Source: Gemmatimonadota bacterium (lineage in GTDB: Bacteria; Gemmatimonadota; Gemmatimonadetes; Gemmatimonadales; GWC2-71-9). Taken from it: a stretch of 43,598 nt of DNA. The translations under genes were made by a program, and so were the position numbers. Shown one piece after another: positions 1 through 8,449 of this stretch. Where the stretch lies: assembly GCA_003220935.1 (NCBI GenBank), contig QHTT01000075.1, positions 1 to 43,598 on the forward strand. Reading direction: 5' to 3'. The notes under the pieces are model-generated. The model worked only from the letters and a program-made list of their open reading frames with translations, was not told the origin of the DNA and did not search any database. Each line of letters starts with the position of its first letter. Position 1 is the first letter of the stretch.

Positions 1-2
1 TC

Positions 3-440
3 CGGGCTCTCGTCGATTGCGGTCTCAGGCTCGGCCTGGACGGTCTGGTCGCCAATGCGATCTTTCGAGAGGCTGAGTCCCTCAACATCTACGCATTCGG
101 ACAGATGTGTCGCTCCGCTGAGCTGACGCCGGAGCGCTTGATCGACCAGTACGCTGGTTTCGTTGCCGACGAGAAGACGAGGGGCGTTCTGGGGCGAGTC
201 CTCCGCTACATTGAAAACCACAGCAATTGGCAGAACAGCCTCCCGGTTTCGTACCGTCTTAAAGACTTCGACCTGCCGCACGCCCGATCGGCGCGAGTGG
301 CGCTCGACCTGCTAGCTCAGGTCAAGCCCCGTGTTCAGCCGGCAATTCCGCTTTTGGAGCCTCCAGCCATTTACCTGGGCCGACTGAAGAAGCGTTTGGA
401 AGCCATCGCTGCCGGGCATATCGGCGGCACCTCAGGCTAA
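3..440 (+). CDS. Hypothetical protein, 5' end outside the window
   Basis: The frame is open from the left edge of the window and ends with TAA at 438-440, giving 145 visible residues. An internal ATG at 105 exists, but the frame upstream reads as sensible protein (ALVDCGLRLGLDGLVANAIF), so the gene almost certainly begins outside the window. The visible part looks soluble and helical, with no membrane segment and no motif I recognise. A basic stretch (RLKKRLEAIAAG) lies near the C terminus. It faces the convergent propeller gene across about 215 bases. I cannot assign a function. Confidence 0.55.
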   Translation, partial: RALVDCGLRLGLDGLVANAIFREAESLNIYAFGQMCRSAELTPERLIDQYAGFVADEKTRGVLGRVLRYIENHSNWQNSLPVSYRLKDFDLPHARSARVALDLLAQVKPRVQPAIPLLEPPAIYLGRLKKRLEAIAAGHIGGTSG

Positions 441-656
441 GCGCAACCGAGACTCTTGAGCGAGCAGAATGATCTTCGTCATCGCGGGCGGTCGCAATCG
501 GACGGCCGTTACGTTCACCGCCGGAGGGGAACCGGCTGTTTTTGTGGAGTGAAGCCAACGGGGCGTCCGGCTTCGTGACAACGCAAGCGACCGTGGTCGA
601 CCTCACGCACTAAGGACTACAAGTACCCGCATAGCTGTCAGCCGGACTCTGGCCAT
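441..656. other. Intergenic gap between convergent genes
   Basis: No convincing gene lies here. One plus-strand frame is open from about 473 to a TAA at 611-613 and its last part reads like a protein C terminus (FVTTQATVVDLTH), but it has no start codon or ribosome binding site. It may be the remnant of a lost gene. I see no clear terminator hairpin. Confidence 0.3.
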
Positions 657-3600
657 TCATGGAGAGCAGAGCTTCTCTGGGGCCGACGTTACCGCGAGGG
701 TCGTCATTCCATGACGCTCCAGCGTCCGATTGAACGTCGCCAAGTCCAGCCGAACGACCTGCCTCCAGCGCCCGACAAGGTTCCGTGGCTCGTCGCAGCT
801 CGAGCGGGCGACCGCCAGCGTCGCCTGGGTTGGCGCGTGATCGGCGTTGTCCTGCGCGTTCAGCTCGAGCGCAAACTCGCCATTCAGGGCAACAAAACTC
901 CATGCGGTCGGTCGCGGCTGCCATACTTCGCGGGCATCGCTCAACGAGTCACCCGCGAGCGAATCCAGCCTCGTCGCGAGCGTCTTGGCTGCCTTCCCCA
1001 CTTCCGATGCCGTATCACCCGCGGCGAGGGTCGTGACGGCACCGCGCAGCCCGGCCACCGGCATGAAGTCAGCCCACGTGGCCTCGAGTCCCGCATACAA
1101 CCGCATGACCAGGGCATGCTGCGCGGCGACCGCTGCCCGAGAGACCCGCGAACGCGGATCGCGCTCCACGGTCAGCGGCTGCGTGTAGTGTTTGCCGTCG
1201 ACCGTGAGCCGAATGGTATACAGACCAGGGAGCGCCAGCGGGCCCTCAGGCGCCATCGGGGTGACGCCTGGGTTGCCGTTGAATTCGAATGAGTGCGCGA
1301 ACGCGGGTGGTGGATCGTATCGCAAATCCCAATTGGCGCGATTCAGGCCGACGTTAGCGGGCAGGCCGCGCCCCGGCGCAAGCCAAGAGCTTTCCATCGG
1401 TGGGCGGGCCGTTTCGCGCACGGCTCGAGGCGGAGCGCTGGACATGCGCCGCACGACGCTGCCCCTCGCATCGAGCACCTCGATCGTGATCTCGGACGAC
1501 GGCTTCGCGCCGAGCGAGTAATACATGATTGCGCCGTCCGGCGGGTTCGGCGCCTGGGGTACTTCGCGCGGGAACGGCGTGTTGTACATCACGTTCCGTC
1601 GTACACGCACCGCGTCGCTCGGCTTGAAGAGATGGGCCGGCTCGGTCGCCGCAGCGCCGTTGAGCTGCCGCAATACCGCAAAGTCGTCGAGCACCCAGAT
1701 GCCGCGGCCGTACGTGCCGACAATCAAATCATTGTCGTGGATCGCGATGTCGCGGTACTCCGTGGTAGGAAGATTGAGCATCAGCGATTGCCAATTGTCG
1801 CCGTCGTCGAAGGACACGTACACCGCGCTCTCCGTGCCGGCGAACAGCAGACCGCGCCGCTTGGGATCCGCTCGAACGACGCGCGCGAACGCGCCGCCGG
1901 GCAGCGTCGCCGGCAGTCCCGTGACGATCCGTGTCCACGTGTTCCCGTAGTCGCGCGTGCGGTAGATGGACGGGGCGTCGTCGCCGCGAAAGTGTGCGTC
2001 GAGCGCGGCGTACGCCGTGCCCGCGTCGAAGTGGGAGGCCTCGACCGAAGGGAGGATCGGGCGTCTCCCTATTTCGATGCCCGGGATTGTGACGTCGCTC
2101 CATGACTTCCCGTGGTTGCGCGACCCCTGGATGATGCCGGTGTTGGTCGCGACCCAGATGACGCCGGGCGTCACGGGCGATGCCGCGATCGACACGATGC
2201 TCGGGAACGACGATCCGGACGTATCGCTCGGGGCCGGGTGGGCCCGCGTTTCGGTGAGATCGGGACTCAGCTTCGTCCAGGTCGCGCCACCATCTGTGGT
2301 CGCCATGAGATACTGATAGCCGGCGAGCAACTCGCGCCTGCGGTTCCACATCGCGAAGGCGATGGGCGGGTTGAACACGCCGCGCAGCTTGAGCGACGGA
2401 TCCTGGTCCGGCCCGATTTTTATCCACTCCTCGCCGGGATAGGTAATCTTCGAGATGCCGAGTCCACTCGAGAAGACGACGTTGGGATCGCGCGGATCGG
2501 GAAGGATCGTACCCCACTCCCAGCCGGGCACCGGCTTCCAGTCTATGGGCGTTATCGCCCCCAGGTTGCCTCGACTGCGCGTGGCGATCGCACCCGCGTC
2601 CTGCTGGGTCGCGTAGATCCAGTAGGGAAACGAGTTGTCAGTGGCGATGTGGTACACCTGCTCCGTCGACTGATTGTACCACGAGCTCCAAGTGTCGCCG
2701 CCATCGAACGAGACGATCGCTCCCTGGTCGTAGCCCATGAGCATGCGCTTGCCGTTGGTGGGGTCGATCCACATCACCTGCGGATCGTCGCCGCCGGGAG
2801 GGCCTCCCTTGAATCCGGTGAAGCTCTTGCCCCCGTCGGTGGATCTGTATGCGGTCACCTGGAACGTGTAGACGATGTCGGGATTCTTCGGGTCGACGTA
2901 CACGCCGCAGTTGTAGCCGCCCTGGCCGTTGGCGATGCGTTTGTCGTCGGCGGCCATATGGCGCCACGACGTGCCGCCATCGTCGGACCGATACAGTCCG
3001 AAGTCACCGATGAGATAGACGCGCTGCGCGTTCGTGCCGATCGCGACCGCGATGGAGATGCGACCGGCGAGACGTGGGAGCCCCCCGCCGAGGAACTCGC
3101 GCCAGGTGAGACCGCCGTCCGTCGATTTGTAGAGTCGCGTCCGCATGCGTGCCGTGTCCGGTACGGGCCAAATGGCCCCTGGCGCGACGTAATGCAAGTA
3201 CGCAGCGGCGAAGACGACGTCGGGCGCATCTGCCGCGCGCGCGAGGGTCGCGACGCCGGTTTGATCGTCGACGTACAGTGTCCTGGTCCAGGTGGCTCCG
3301 CCGTCGCTGGAGCGGAACACGCCACGCGCGTCGCCCGGCGTCCCGAATCTTCCCAGTGCGGCAACCATGACGATGTTCGGATCGTGTGGGTCCACGAGGA
3401 TGGCAGGGATCTGCTCCGTCCCCTCAAGGCCGATGCGACGCCAGGTGCGTCCGGCGTCGGAGGACTTATACATCCCATCGCCCATGCCGTCGAAGTAGGA
3501 ATCGAGGTCGCCGGTGCCGACATAGATGACGTTGGGGTCCGATGGTGCCACCTCGATGGCGCCGATGGACGAAACGGTCGGAATAGAGTCGAAGACGGGA

Positions 3601-3854
3601 AACCACGTTTCTCCCGCGCTCGTCGTTTTCCAGACGCCGCCGGCCGGCGTGCCGGCGTAGAACACTCCCGGCTGTCCAATGACCCCCGACACGGCGGAGA
3701 CCCGTCCCCCGCGGAATGGACCGACGTTGCGCCAAACCAGTGGGGAAAGGAAACGTGCATCAAGGGGCCCCGCTCTCGGTGCCGCGGATTGCGCTCCGAG
3801 CGGAGCAACCGCGAGCGTGACGGCGCAGAGCATGAGCAGGGATGGTGGGCGCAT
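657..3854 (-). CDS. Exported Asp-box (sortilin/VPS10-like) beta-propeller protein
   Basis: A 1065-residue exported protein. The ATG at 3854 gives a clean signal peptide (MRPPSLLMLCAVTLAVAPLG, then AQS). An in-frame start 30 bases upstream would add ten polar residues before it and is less likely. The mature part carries at least ten Asp-box motifs of the form S-x-D-x-G-x-T-W, for example SSDAGRTW, SSDGGATW, STDGGLTW, SFDGGDTW and TTDGGATW. These mark the bladed BNR/sortilin propeller fold. The last 300 or so residues form a separate beta-rich region (ITIEVLDARG) as in FlgD/Ig-like tails. Such proteins are often labelled glycosyl hydrolase, but no catalytic residues are established for this type, so a role in binding or processing extracellular polymers is inference. 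Tandem 11-bp repeats lie 62 bases upstream of the start. Confidence 0.85.
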   Translation of the reverse strand: MRPPSLLMLCAVTLAVAPLGAQSAAPRAGPLDARFLSPLVWRNVGPFRGGRVSAVSGVIGQPGVFYAGTPAGGVWKTTSAGETWFPVFDSIPTVSSIGAIEVAPSDPNVIYVGTGDLDSYFDGMGDGMYKSSDAGRTWRRIGLEGTEQIPAILVDPHDPNIVMVAALGRFGTPGDARGVFRSSDGGATWTRTLYVDDQTGVATLARAADAPDVVFAAAYLHYVAPGAIWPVPDTARMRTRLYKSTDGGLTWREFLGGGLPRLAGRISIAVAIGTNAQRVYLIGDFGLYRSDDGGTSWRHMAADDKRIANGQGGYNCGVYVDPKNPDIVYTFQVTAYRSTDGGKSFTGFKGGPPGGDDPQVMWIDPTNGKRMLMGYDQGAIVSFDGGDTWSSWYNQSTEQVYHIATDNSFPYWIYATQQDAGAIATRSRGNLGAITPIDWKPVPGWEWGTILPDPRDPNVVFSSGLGISKITYPGEEWIKIGPDQDPSLKLRGVFNPPIAFAMWNRRRELLAGYQYLMATTDGGATWTKLSPDLTETRAHPAPSDTSGSSFPSIVSIAASPVTPGVIWVATNTGIIQGSRNHGKSWSDVTIPGIEIGRRPILPSVEASHFDAGTAYAALDAHFRGDDAPSIYRTRDYGNTWTRIVTGLPATLPGGAFARVVRADPKRRGLLFAGTESAVYVSFDDGDNWQSLMLNLPTTEYRDIAIHDNDLIVGTYGRGIWVLDDFAVLRQLNGAAATEPAHLFKPSDAVRVRRNVMYNTPFPREVPQAPNPPDGAIMYYSLGAKPSSEITIEVLDARGSVVRRMSSAPPRAVRETARPPMESSWLAPGRGLPANVGLNRANWDLRYDPPPAFAHSFEFNGNPGVTPMAPEGPLALPGLYTIRLTVDGKHYTQPLTVERDPRSRVSRAAVAAQHALVMRLYAGLEATWADFMPVAGLRGAVTTLAAGDTASEVGKAAKTLATRLDSLAGDSLSDAREVWQPRPTAWSFVALNGEFALELNAQDNADHAPTQATLAVARSSCDEPRNLVGRWRQVVRLDLATFNRTLERHGMTTLAVTSAPEKLCSP

Positions 3855-3915
3855 TACCTCAGTCCAACGAGGGAGACCGTCCAATGTATCGCGCCAGCCG
3901 CGCGTGCGCTTCCTC

Positions 3916-3937
3916 CGATCATGATGCGATCATGATG
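3916..3937. promoter_or_regulatory. Tandem 11-bp repeat, operator-like
   Basis: The 11-mer CGATCATGATG occurs twice back to back, at 3916-3926 and 3927-3937. Each copy contains the palindrome ATCATGAT, and the centres are about one helical turn apart. It lies 62 bases upstream of the propeller gene start on the minus strand, in an otherwise GC-rich gap between divergent genes. The arrangement suits a dimeric regulator binding on one face of the DNA. No regulator can be named. Confidence 0.4.
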
Positions 3938-4135
3938 AGGCGTTAGCGGCGTTGCATCCGCGCAATACTTGACGGTGGCCCGCGCGGAGTCGCATCGTGG
4001 CCCGCGCATTCTTGGCGTGAATAGTGCCATCGCCTCCCAACCCCGAAGCCCACTTCTCACCGGGAGAGCGCCTCTGCGGATCTCACATCACGGGGCGGAA
4101 TAGCAGAAACACGCCTTCTGAACCAGGAGGGGATC

Positions 4136-4750
4136 ATGAAAGTGGCTCACGCGATTGGTGGGTTCACCTTGGTGCTGGCCGTCTTCGGCTGTCGGGAAGT
4201 GTCGACTGATCTCCAACGACGCAACCCAACTGATCCTTCGCCCACGTTCGACGTCGCAGCGAATCGGACTACGGTGTTCCACTTCGTCGCCAATGGTGAC
4301 TTCGGAAACGTCTCGTGGTCTGCGAACTCGCTGTTTGGCTTCGCCAGCGTGTCCACCGGGGACACTCTCGGTCTCTCGTACTCCATATTCCAGTTCGACC
4401 CATGTTGTTCTTTTGCAAGCGGCGTTGGCCCGGTTCCCGTGAGTGACTTCACGGGGAGCGGCGGGGGCAGGTTGGTTTTGAACACCGACACCTGCGCGGA
4501 CCCGGGCTTTCTCACCTTCGAGGGCGCTTGCGGGCTGGTCAGCATTGAATTTGATAAGACATCGTTCTTCACAGGGCGCAATCAAGGCACGTCCTCCCAG
4601 ACGTTCGGGGACTTCACGTTCCATTCCGTGGGGACATCGGAATTCTCATCGGCTCAGGCGACGGGTACCGTTGTGGGATTCCCGATTACTTCGCCCAACG
4701 ACGGAAGCATGGGGATGAATCACAACGTCGCGGTCAGCATCTCTCGTTAG
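4136..4750 (+). CDS. Small exported protein, possible lipoprotein
   Basis: A 204-residue protein with a strong ribosome binding site (AGGAGG, eight bases before the ATG). The N terminus is a signal sequence (MKVAHAIGGFTLVLAVFGC). Cys19 follows V-F-G, a poor lipobox because Phe sits at -2, so lipidation is possible but uncertain. The mature part is rich in Ser, Thr, Gly and Phe, predicted beta-rich, with five further Cys (CC at about 87-88, then three near DTCADPG and EGACGL) that could form disulfides. No family is recognised. It is flanked by unrelated genes and appears to be monocistronic. It is divergent from the propeller gene and may share its regulatory gap. Confidence 0.7.
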   Translation: MKVAHAIGGFTLVLAVFGCREVSTDLQRRNPTDPSPTFDVAANRTTVFHFVANGDFGNVSWSANSLFGFASVSTGDTLGLSYSIFQFDPCCSFASGVGPVPVSDFTGSGGGRLVLNTDTCADPGFLTFEGACGLVSIEFDKTSFFTGRNQGTSSQTFGDFTFHSVGTSEFSSAQATGTVVGFPITSPNDGSMGMNHNVAVSISR

Positions 4751-5002
4751 GAGAACGAGTCTGCCTCTAACCGCTGTGCCGGCGCCGGGCCGGCGCGAGC
4801 GCGCGACGTCGGTCGTGGTCCACTAGTGTTGTCGGCCGCGCGACATTGGGGTGCCCGCAACTGACGGTGTGTCGCCGACGCAGCATTCTGATGCCGTCGC
4901 CGAGCGCTTCTTCGCCGCGGCGCCGGGCGGCCGCGTGGCCCCGTTTTTGATCGCGGTGCGGTCGGGTATTTCCGGACATCGCCCGTTTCAGAGGCCGCAT
5001 CT

Positions 5003-5677
5003 TTGGAGCTGGTTGCCAGCGAGCTTGCTACGCTGCCCGGCGTCGCGACCCGAGAGTATCGGTCGGGCGAGTCGCTGCGCCCCGAGCGACTCAAGCAGCT
5101 ACACATCTACATCCGCACCGGCGCGATCGCGCTGCACGTGGCGCTCGAGCGGCCCCCGCATGCGATTCTCGAGGTGTGCGGTCCCGGTTGGCTGCTGAGC
5201 CCGCCGTTGTGGGAGCCGACGCCGACTCCCGAGCCCCGACACGCTGTGGCGCTGCTCCCCACCACAACGCTGGAGCTGCCGGCGGACGTGTTCAGCCGGT
5301 ATCTGGCGGCGGATGCGCCGCTCGCGTCCGCGGTGGCGTCCCGGGACGCGCACCAGTACGCGTTGGCGTTGGACCACCTTGCCATGCTCACGGTGCGCGA
5401 CCCGTTGCGGCGCGTGCCGGAGGCCCTCCTGTTGCTGCTGGAGCGGCTCGGCAGCGGGCCCGACCCCGCAGCGAGCGGGCGCTTGAAAGTCAGCCAGCAA
5501 CTCATCGCTGCGTTCGCGAACTTGAGCCGCCAGACCACCAACAAGCAGCTGCGCCGGTTGGCGCGGGCGGGCCTCGTGGGCCTCGAGCGCGGCGTCGTGA
5601 ACGTACGTGACCCTGTGGTGCTGCGCGATGTGGCGGCGGGAAGGCCGCCCCACGCTAGCGGTACGTCGACAGCGTAA
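5003..5677 (+). CDS. Crp/Fnr-family transcriptional regulator, divergent sensor domain
   Basis: A 224-residue protein with the two-domain Crp/Fnr layout. The N-terminal half (about 15-110) fits a cyclic-nucleotide-binding-like beta roll (REYRSGESL, then IYIRTGAIAL) but lacks the PGExxG and arginine signature needed to bind cAMP, so its ligand is unknown. The C-terminal part has the winged helix-turn-helix (LKVSQQLIAAFANLSRQTTN, then LRRLARAGLV) with R-Q-T-T-N at the recognition helix. The start used is TTG, because there is no ATG or GTG between the upstream stop at 4889 and this codon. The frame nonetheless stays open and protein-like upstream, so an even rarer start is possible. Only a weak GAGG-like site precedes it. 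Targets are unknown. Confidence 0.75.
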   Translation: MELVASELATLPGVATREYRSGESLRPERLKQLHIYIRTGAIALHVALERPPHAILEVCGPGWLLSPPLWEPTPTPEPRHAVALLPTTTLELPADVFSRYLAADAPLASAVASRDAHQYALALDHLAMLTVRDPLRRVPEALLLLLERLGSGPDPAASGRLKVSQQLIAAFANLSRQTTNKQLRRLARAGLVGLERGVVNVRDPVVLRDVAAGRPPHASGTSTA

Positions 5678-5807
5678 ACCTCTCTATGTCCGTCGGTTGA
5701 CACTATCGCACGTCGATGAGTGTGCAGCTTGTGCAGTTCTGTCCCGGCACTCATGTTATACGCGGCAGCAGGCGTTTGGCCGTCAACAACCGGTTGGACG
5801 TGGGCAG

Positions 5808-6116
5808 ATGGCTACCAGAGTCGCCGTGCAGCAGGATCCACCAGACGCGTTTCGACAGTGTCTGCGGGAGCGTGTGCGGTTAGCGCGGGAGCTCGCGGCG
5901 CTGCGCGCCGGGTTCGCGACGGTCGCCGAGCACTACGAGCGCGTCATTCGCACGATGCTCGTGCTCGGCCCGACTCTCGGCATCGAGCTGAACGACATCG
6001 GTCATCCGACCGACCCGCAGTGGGGCCCCGCCGCCCTGCTCATGTACGGCGACGACCGCTTTCTGAAGCACGAGCAAGCGGTTCTGGACCGGTTGCTCCG
6101 CAAGCTGCCCGACTGA
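5808..6116 (+). CDS. Small hypothetical protein
   Basis: A 102-residue soluble protein starting at the internal ATG at 5808. The same frame is open back to 5607, but that part overlaps the regulator gene and has unlikely composition (many Cys and Trp). Residues 15-45 look helical and amphipathic (LRERVRLARELAALRAGF), possibly a short coiled coil. The remainder contains a conserved-looking stretch (LGIELNDIGHPTDPQWGPAA). No family is recognised. It lies 130 bases after the Crp-like gene on the same strand, so co-transcription is possible. A TTGACA hexamer occurs at 5697-5702 without a good -10 box. Confidence 0.6.
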   Translation: MATRVAVQQDPPDAFRQCLRERVRLARELAALRAGFATVAEHYERVIRTMLVLGPTLGIELNDIGHPTDPQWGPAALLMYGDDRFLKHEQAVLDRLLRKLPD

Positions 6117-6131
6117 ACGCCCACCCCGCGG

Positions 6132-6253
6132 CTACATCGTCTCCAGCAGCACATTGAGCGAGCCCCGCTGACGGGCGCGCTCGAACCCCTCCAGCCCTTC
6201 GCCCAGGTACGCTCCTTGCCGTCGCGCACCGGGCGGTACATTTTCGCGGACAT
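6132..6253 (-). pseudogene. Frameshifted 40-codon small ORF
   Basis: On the minus strand an ATG at 6253 opens a frame reading MSAKMYRPVRDGKERTWAKG. A second frame then reads LEGFERARQRGSLNVLLETM and stops with TAG at 6132-6134. One missing G in the GGG run near 6195 would join them into a 40-residue protein. Both pieces have a GC-rich third codon position, as real genes here do. It lies convergent to the hypothetical gene ending at 6116. The frame may be broken in the genome, or the indel may be an assembly error. Function unknown. Confidence 0.45.
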
Positions 6254-6301
6254 CCCCCCGTTGGTCGAACGATTTCGCGGAGGTGCTCGACGCTCCCGCC
6301 A

Positions 6302-7180
6302 GTGTGGTTGCTTGCGGTGCTGACCCTGGCGGACAGCGCCCGCAGCTTCAAGGTCCCGCTCGCGCCCGGGGAGTCGCTCGCCGTCGCGATGGCCGGCGCG
6401 GGTCGGTCGGTGGTGCTCATCCCGGGGTTGTTCGGCTCCGAGTTCGGCTTTCGCCAGCTGGTGCCGCTGCTCGACGCGGCCGGCTACCGCACCATCGTGA
6501 TCGAGCCGCTCGGAATCGGCTCGTCCACCCGGCCGCCGCGCGCCGACTACTCCCTCACGGCGCAGGCCGACCGGATCGCCGGCGTGCTCGATTCGCTCGG
6601 GGAACGTCAGGCGCTGATCGTGGCGCACTCGATGGGCGGATCGGAGGCGTTCCGCCTCGCCTACCGCCGGCCCGACCTGGTGCGCGGCATGATCTCGATC
6701 GAGGGGGGCCCCACGGAGGCGGCTGTGACCCCGGCGTTCAAACGGGCGCTCAGGTTCGCGCCCTGGATCAAGCTGTTCGGCGGGGTTAAGCTCGTGCGGC
6801 GCAAGATCCGGAGCATGCTCATCGCGTCCTCCGGCGACACGACGTGGGTGACCGACGACGTCGTATCGGGCTACACCGCCGGCGCGGCACGCAACCTCGA
6901 CGCCACGCTCAAGGCCTACTTGGCGATGGCGAACTCGCGGGAGCCCGGAAAGCTGTGGCCACACCTCGCCGACGTCCGCTGCCCGGTGCGCCTGATCGTG
7001 GGCGGGGAGCCCCACGACGGCGATGTGAATGCGGCGGAGATCAAGCTGCTGCAGCGGACCGTGGGAGCGTTCGCCCTTGACTCCGTGCCGGGGGCGGGTC
7101 ACTTCATTCAAGAAGAGCAGCCCGAGGCCGTCGTCGCGGCCGTGGGTCGTCTCGAGGCGAGTCTCGCGCGGCGCCCGTGA
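6302..7180 (+). CDS. Alpha/beta hydrolase, exported or membrane-anchored
   Basis: A 292-residue protein of the alpha/beta hydrolase fold. The first 15 residues (MWLLAVLTLADSARS) look like a short signal sequence. The oxyanion-hole region reads LIPGLFGS. The nucleophile elbow is A-H-S-M-G-G, with Ser at about residue 118. The candidate acid lies in GGEPHDGD, and the catalytic His in GAGHFIQEEQPE near 267. That makes the triad complete. The start is GTG at 6302; no ATG lies upstream in frame and the nearest GGAGG is about 18 bases away, so the start is uncertain. The substrate cannot be told. It is followed after 88 bases by a glycosyltransferase gene on the same strand. Confidence 0.8.
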   Translation: MWLLAVLTLADSARSFKVPLAPGESLAVAMAGAGRSVVLIPGLFGSEFGFRQLVPLLDAAGYRTIVIEPLGIGSSTRPPRADYSLTAQADRIAGVLDSLGERQALIVAHSMGGSEAFRLAYRRPDLVRGMISIEGGPTEAAVTPAFKRALRFAPWIKLFGGVKLVRRKIRSMLIASSGDTTWVTDDVVSGYTAGAARNLDATLKAYLAMANSREPGKLWPHLADVRCPVRLIVGGEPHDGDVNAAEIKLLQRTVGAFALDSVPGAGHFIQEEQPEAVVAAVGRLEASLARRP

Positions 7181-7268
7181 CGTCGAGCCGGACCGCCGGG
7201 TCATGCTCTCTGAAGCCGGTCGCTCCGGCGGCGCAGGATCACCGTCAACCCTAGCTTGCGGGACCCGA

Positions 7269-8438
7269 ATGCGCATCGCGCTCGTCGCCGAAGACTACTA
7301 TCCCCAGTTCGGGGGTGTCCCCGAGCACGTTCACAACCTCGCCCTCCAGCTCAACAGCTGGGGGCACACCGCCACCGTCGTCACATCCCACATGGGCGCC
7401 TACCCGGATGCGGCGTTCGTGCGCCGGGTGGGGACGAGCCGGATGATCTATTCGAACGGTGGCGTCTCGCGCATCACCACCGGTTGGGGATTGCGGCGCC
7501 AGCTCGAGGCGCTGCTCCGGGAAGGTCGCTACGACCTCGTGCACGTGCACGGCGGCCTCGCCCCGACGTTCGGGCTCGCAGCGCCGCTCGCCGCCTGGCA
7601 GGTCGGCATTCCGGTGGTCGCCACCTTCCACTCGTGGTTCGCGCGCTCGCTCGGCTGTCGCGTGTTCCGGCGACCGCTCCAGAAGATCCTCGACCGGCAC
7701 GCGGCGACGATCGCGGTGAGCGAGCCGGTGGTGGCCGCGAATTCGCGGTACTTTCGTGCCCACTGGGACATCATTCCGAACGGCGTGGACGTCGAGTTTT
7801 TCCGACCGAACGGGCGTCGTCCCATCGACGCGCTCACGCACGGCCCGCGGCTCCTGTTCCTCGGTCGCATCGAGCCGCGCAACGGCTTGGGCACGGCGCT
7901 GGCGGCACTGCCTCGCATCCTGGCGCGCCACCCGAACGCGGTGCTCACGGTTGCCGGGGACGGCCCCTGGCGGGGCTACTATGAGCGGCGGGCGCGGGCG
8001 CTGGGCGACAGCGTGCGGTTCGTCGGGCAGGTGTTCGAGGAGCGCCCGGAGTACTACGCGTCGGCGGACCTCTATCTGTGTCCCACCACGATCGCCTCCT
8101 TCGGCGTCACGCTGCTCGAGGCGATGGCGTGCGGCACACCGATGATCGTGTCGGACAACCTCGGCTTCCGCTCGGTGATCGCCGGCGGCGCCGAGGCCGT
8201 CATGGTGCCGAAGGACGATCCGGCGGCATGGGCCGAGACGGCGCTCGACTTGATCGCCGACCCCGAGCGGCGCCGGGTGATGGGAGAAGCGGGGCGCGCC
8301 AAAGCGGCGCGGTTCGCGTGGCCGCGCATCGCGCGGCGTGAGCTGGCGGTGTACGAGCGCGTGCTCGGCACCCCGCCGAGCGAGCCACGCTACCTCCGCG
8401 CCGGGCAGAGCTCCGGGATCGTCTCCCCGAGCTGCTGA
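7269..8438 (+). CDS. GT4-family glycosyltransferase (PimA-like)
   Basis: A 389-residue GT-B fold enzyme. The N-terminal Rossmann domain starts MRIALVAEDYYPQFGGVPEH, the usual beginning of retaining GT4 enzymes such as PimA and capsule mannosyltransferases. It continues with YDLVHVHGG and a His-rich acceptor side (ATFHSW). The C-terminal domain has LLFLGRIEPRNGL, then AGDGP, and the nucleotide-sugar motif SFGVTLLEAMACGTPMI, whose Glu contacts the donor. The ATG at 7269 is chosen because the longer frame reaching back to 7029 runs inside the hydrolase gene. Donor and acceptor are unknown; a glycolipid or cell-surface polysaccharide product is inferred from the family. Its stop codon sits inside a short palindrome shared with the convergent serpin gene. 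Confidence 0.88.
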   Translation: MRIALVAEDYYPQFGGVPEHVHNLALQLNSWGHTATVVTSHMGAYPDAAFVRRVGTSRMIYSNGGVSRITTGWGLRRQLEALLREGRYDLVHVHGGLAPTFGLAAPLAAWQVGIPVVATFHSWFARSLGCRVFRRPLQKILDRHAATIAVSEPVVAANSRYFRAHWDIIPNGVDVEFFRPNGRRPIDALTHGPRLLFLGRIEPRNGLGTALAALPRILARHPNAVLTVAGDGPWRGYYERRARALGDSVRFVGQVFEERPEYYASADLYLCPTTIASFGVTLLEAMACGTPMIVSDNLGFRSVIAGGAEAVMVPKDDPAAWAETALDLIADPERRRVMGEAGRAKAARFAWPRIARRELAVYERVLGTPPSEPRYLRAGQSSGIVSPSC

Positions 8439-8449
8439 CCGGGGTCAGC
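8434..8449. terminator. Palindrome spanning both stop codons of convergent genes
   Basis: GCTGACC and GGTCAGC form a 7-bp stem with a 2-base centre. The TGA of the glycosyltransferase (8436-8438) and the stop of the serpin on the other strand (8445-8447) both lie in it. There is no T tract and the loop is too small for a stable hairpin as drawn, so termination function is a guess. Confidence 0.3.

Noticed and set aside
657..3854. Sialidase function for the Asp-box protein
   Set aside because: Asp-boxes alone do not show sialidase activity; the arginine triad and catalytic Tyr/Glu pair could not be identified.
2112..3935. A 607-codon open frame on the plus strand
   Set aside because: It is antisense to the Asp-box propeller gene, whose product has a signal peptide and many family motifs; the antisense product resembles nothing.
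5697..5762. Promoter before the small hypothetical gene at 5808
   Set aside because: A TTGACA is present but no -10 hexamer lies at the right distance; the TTATA-like sequence at 5756 has no matching -35.
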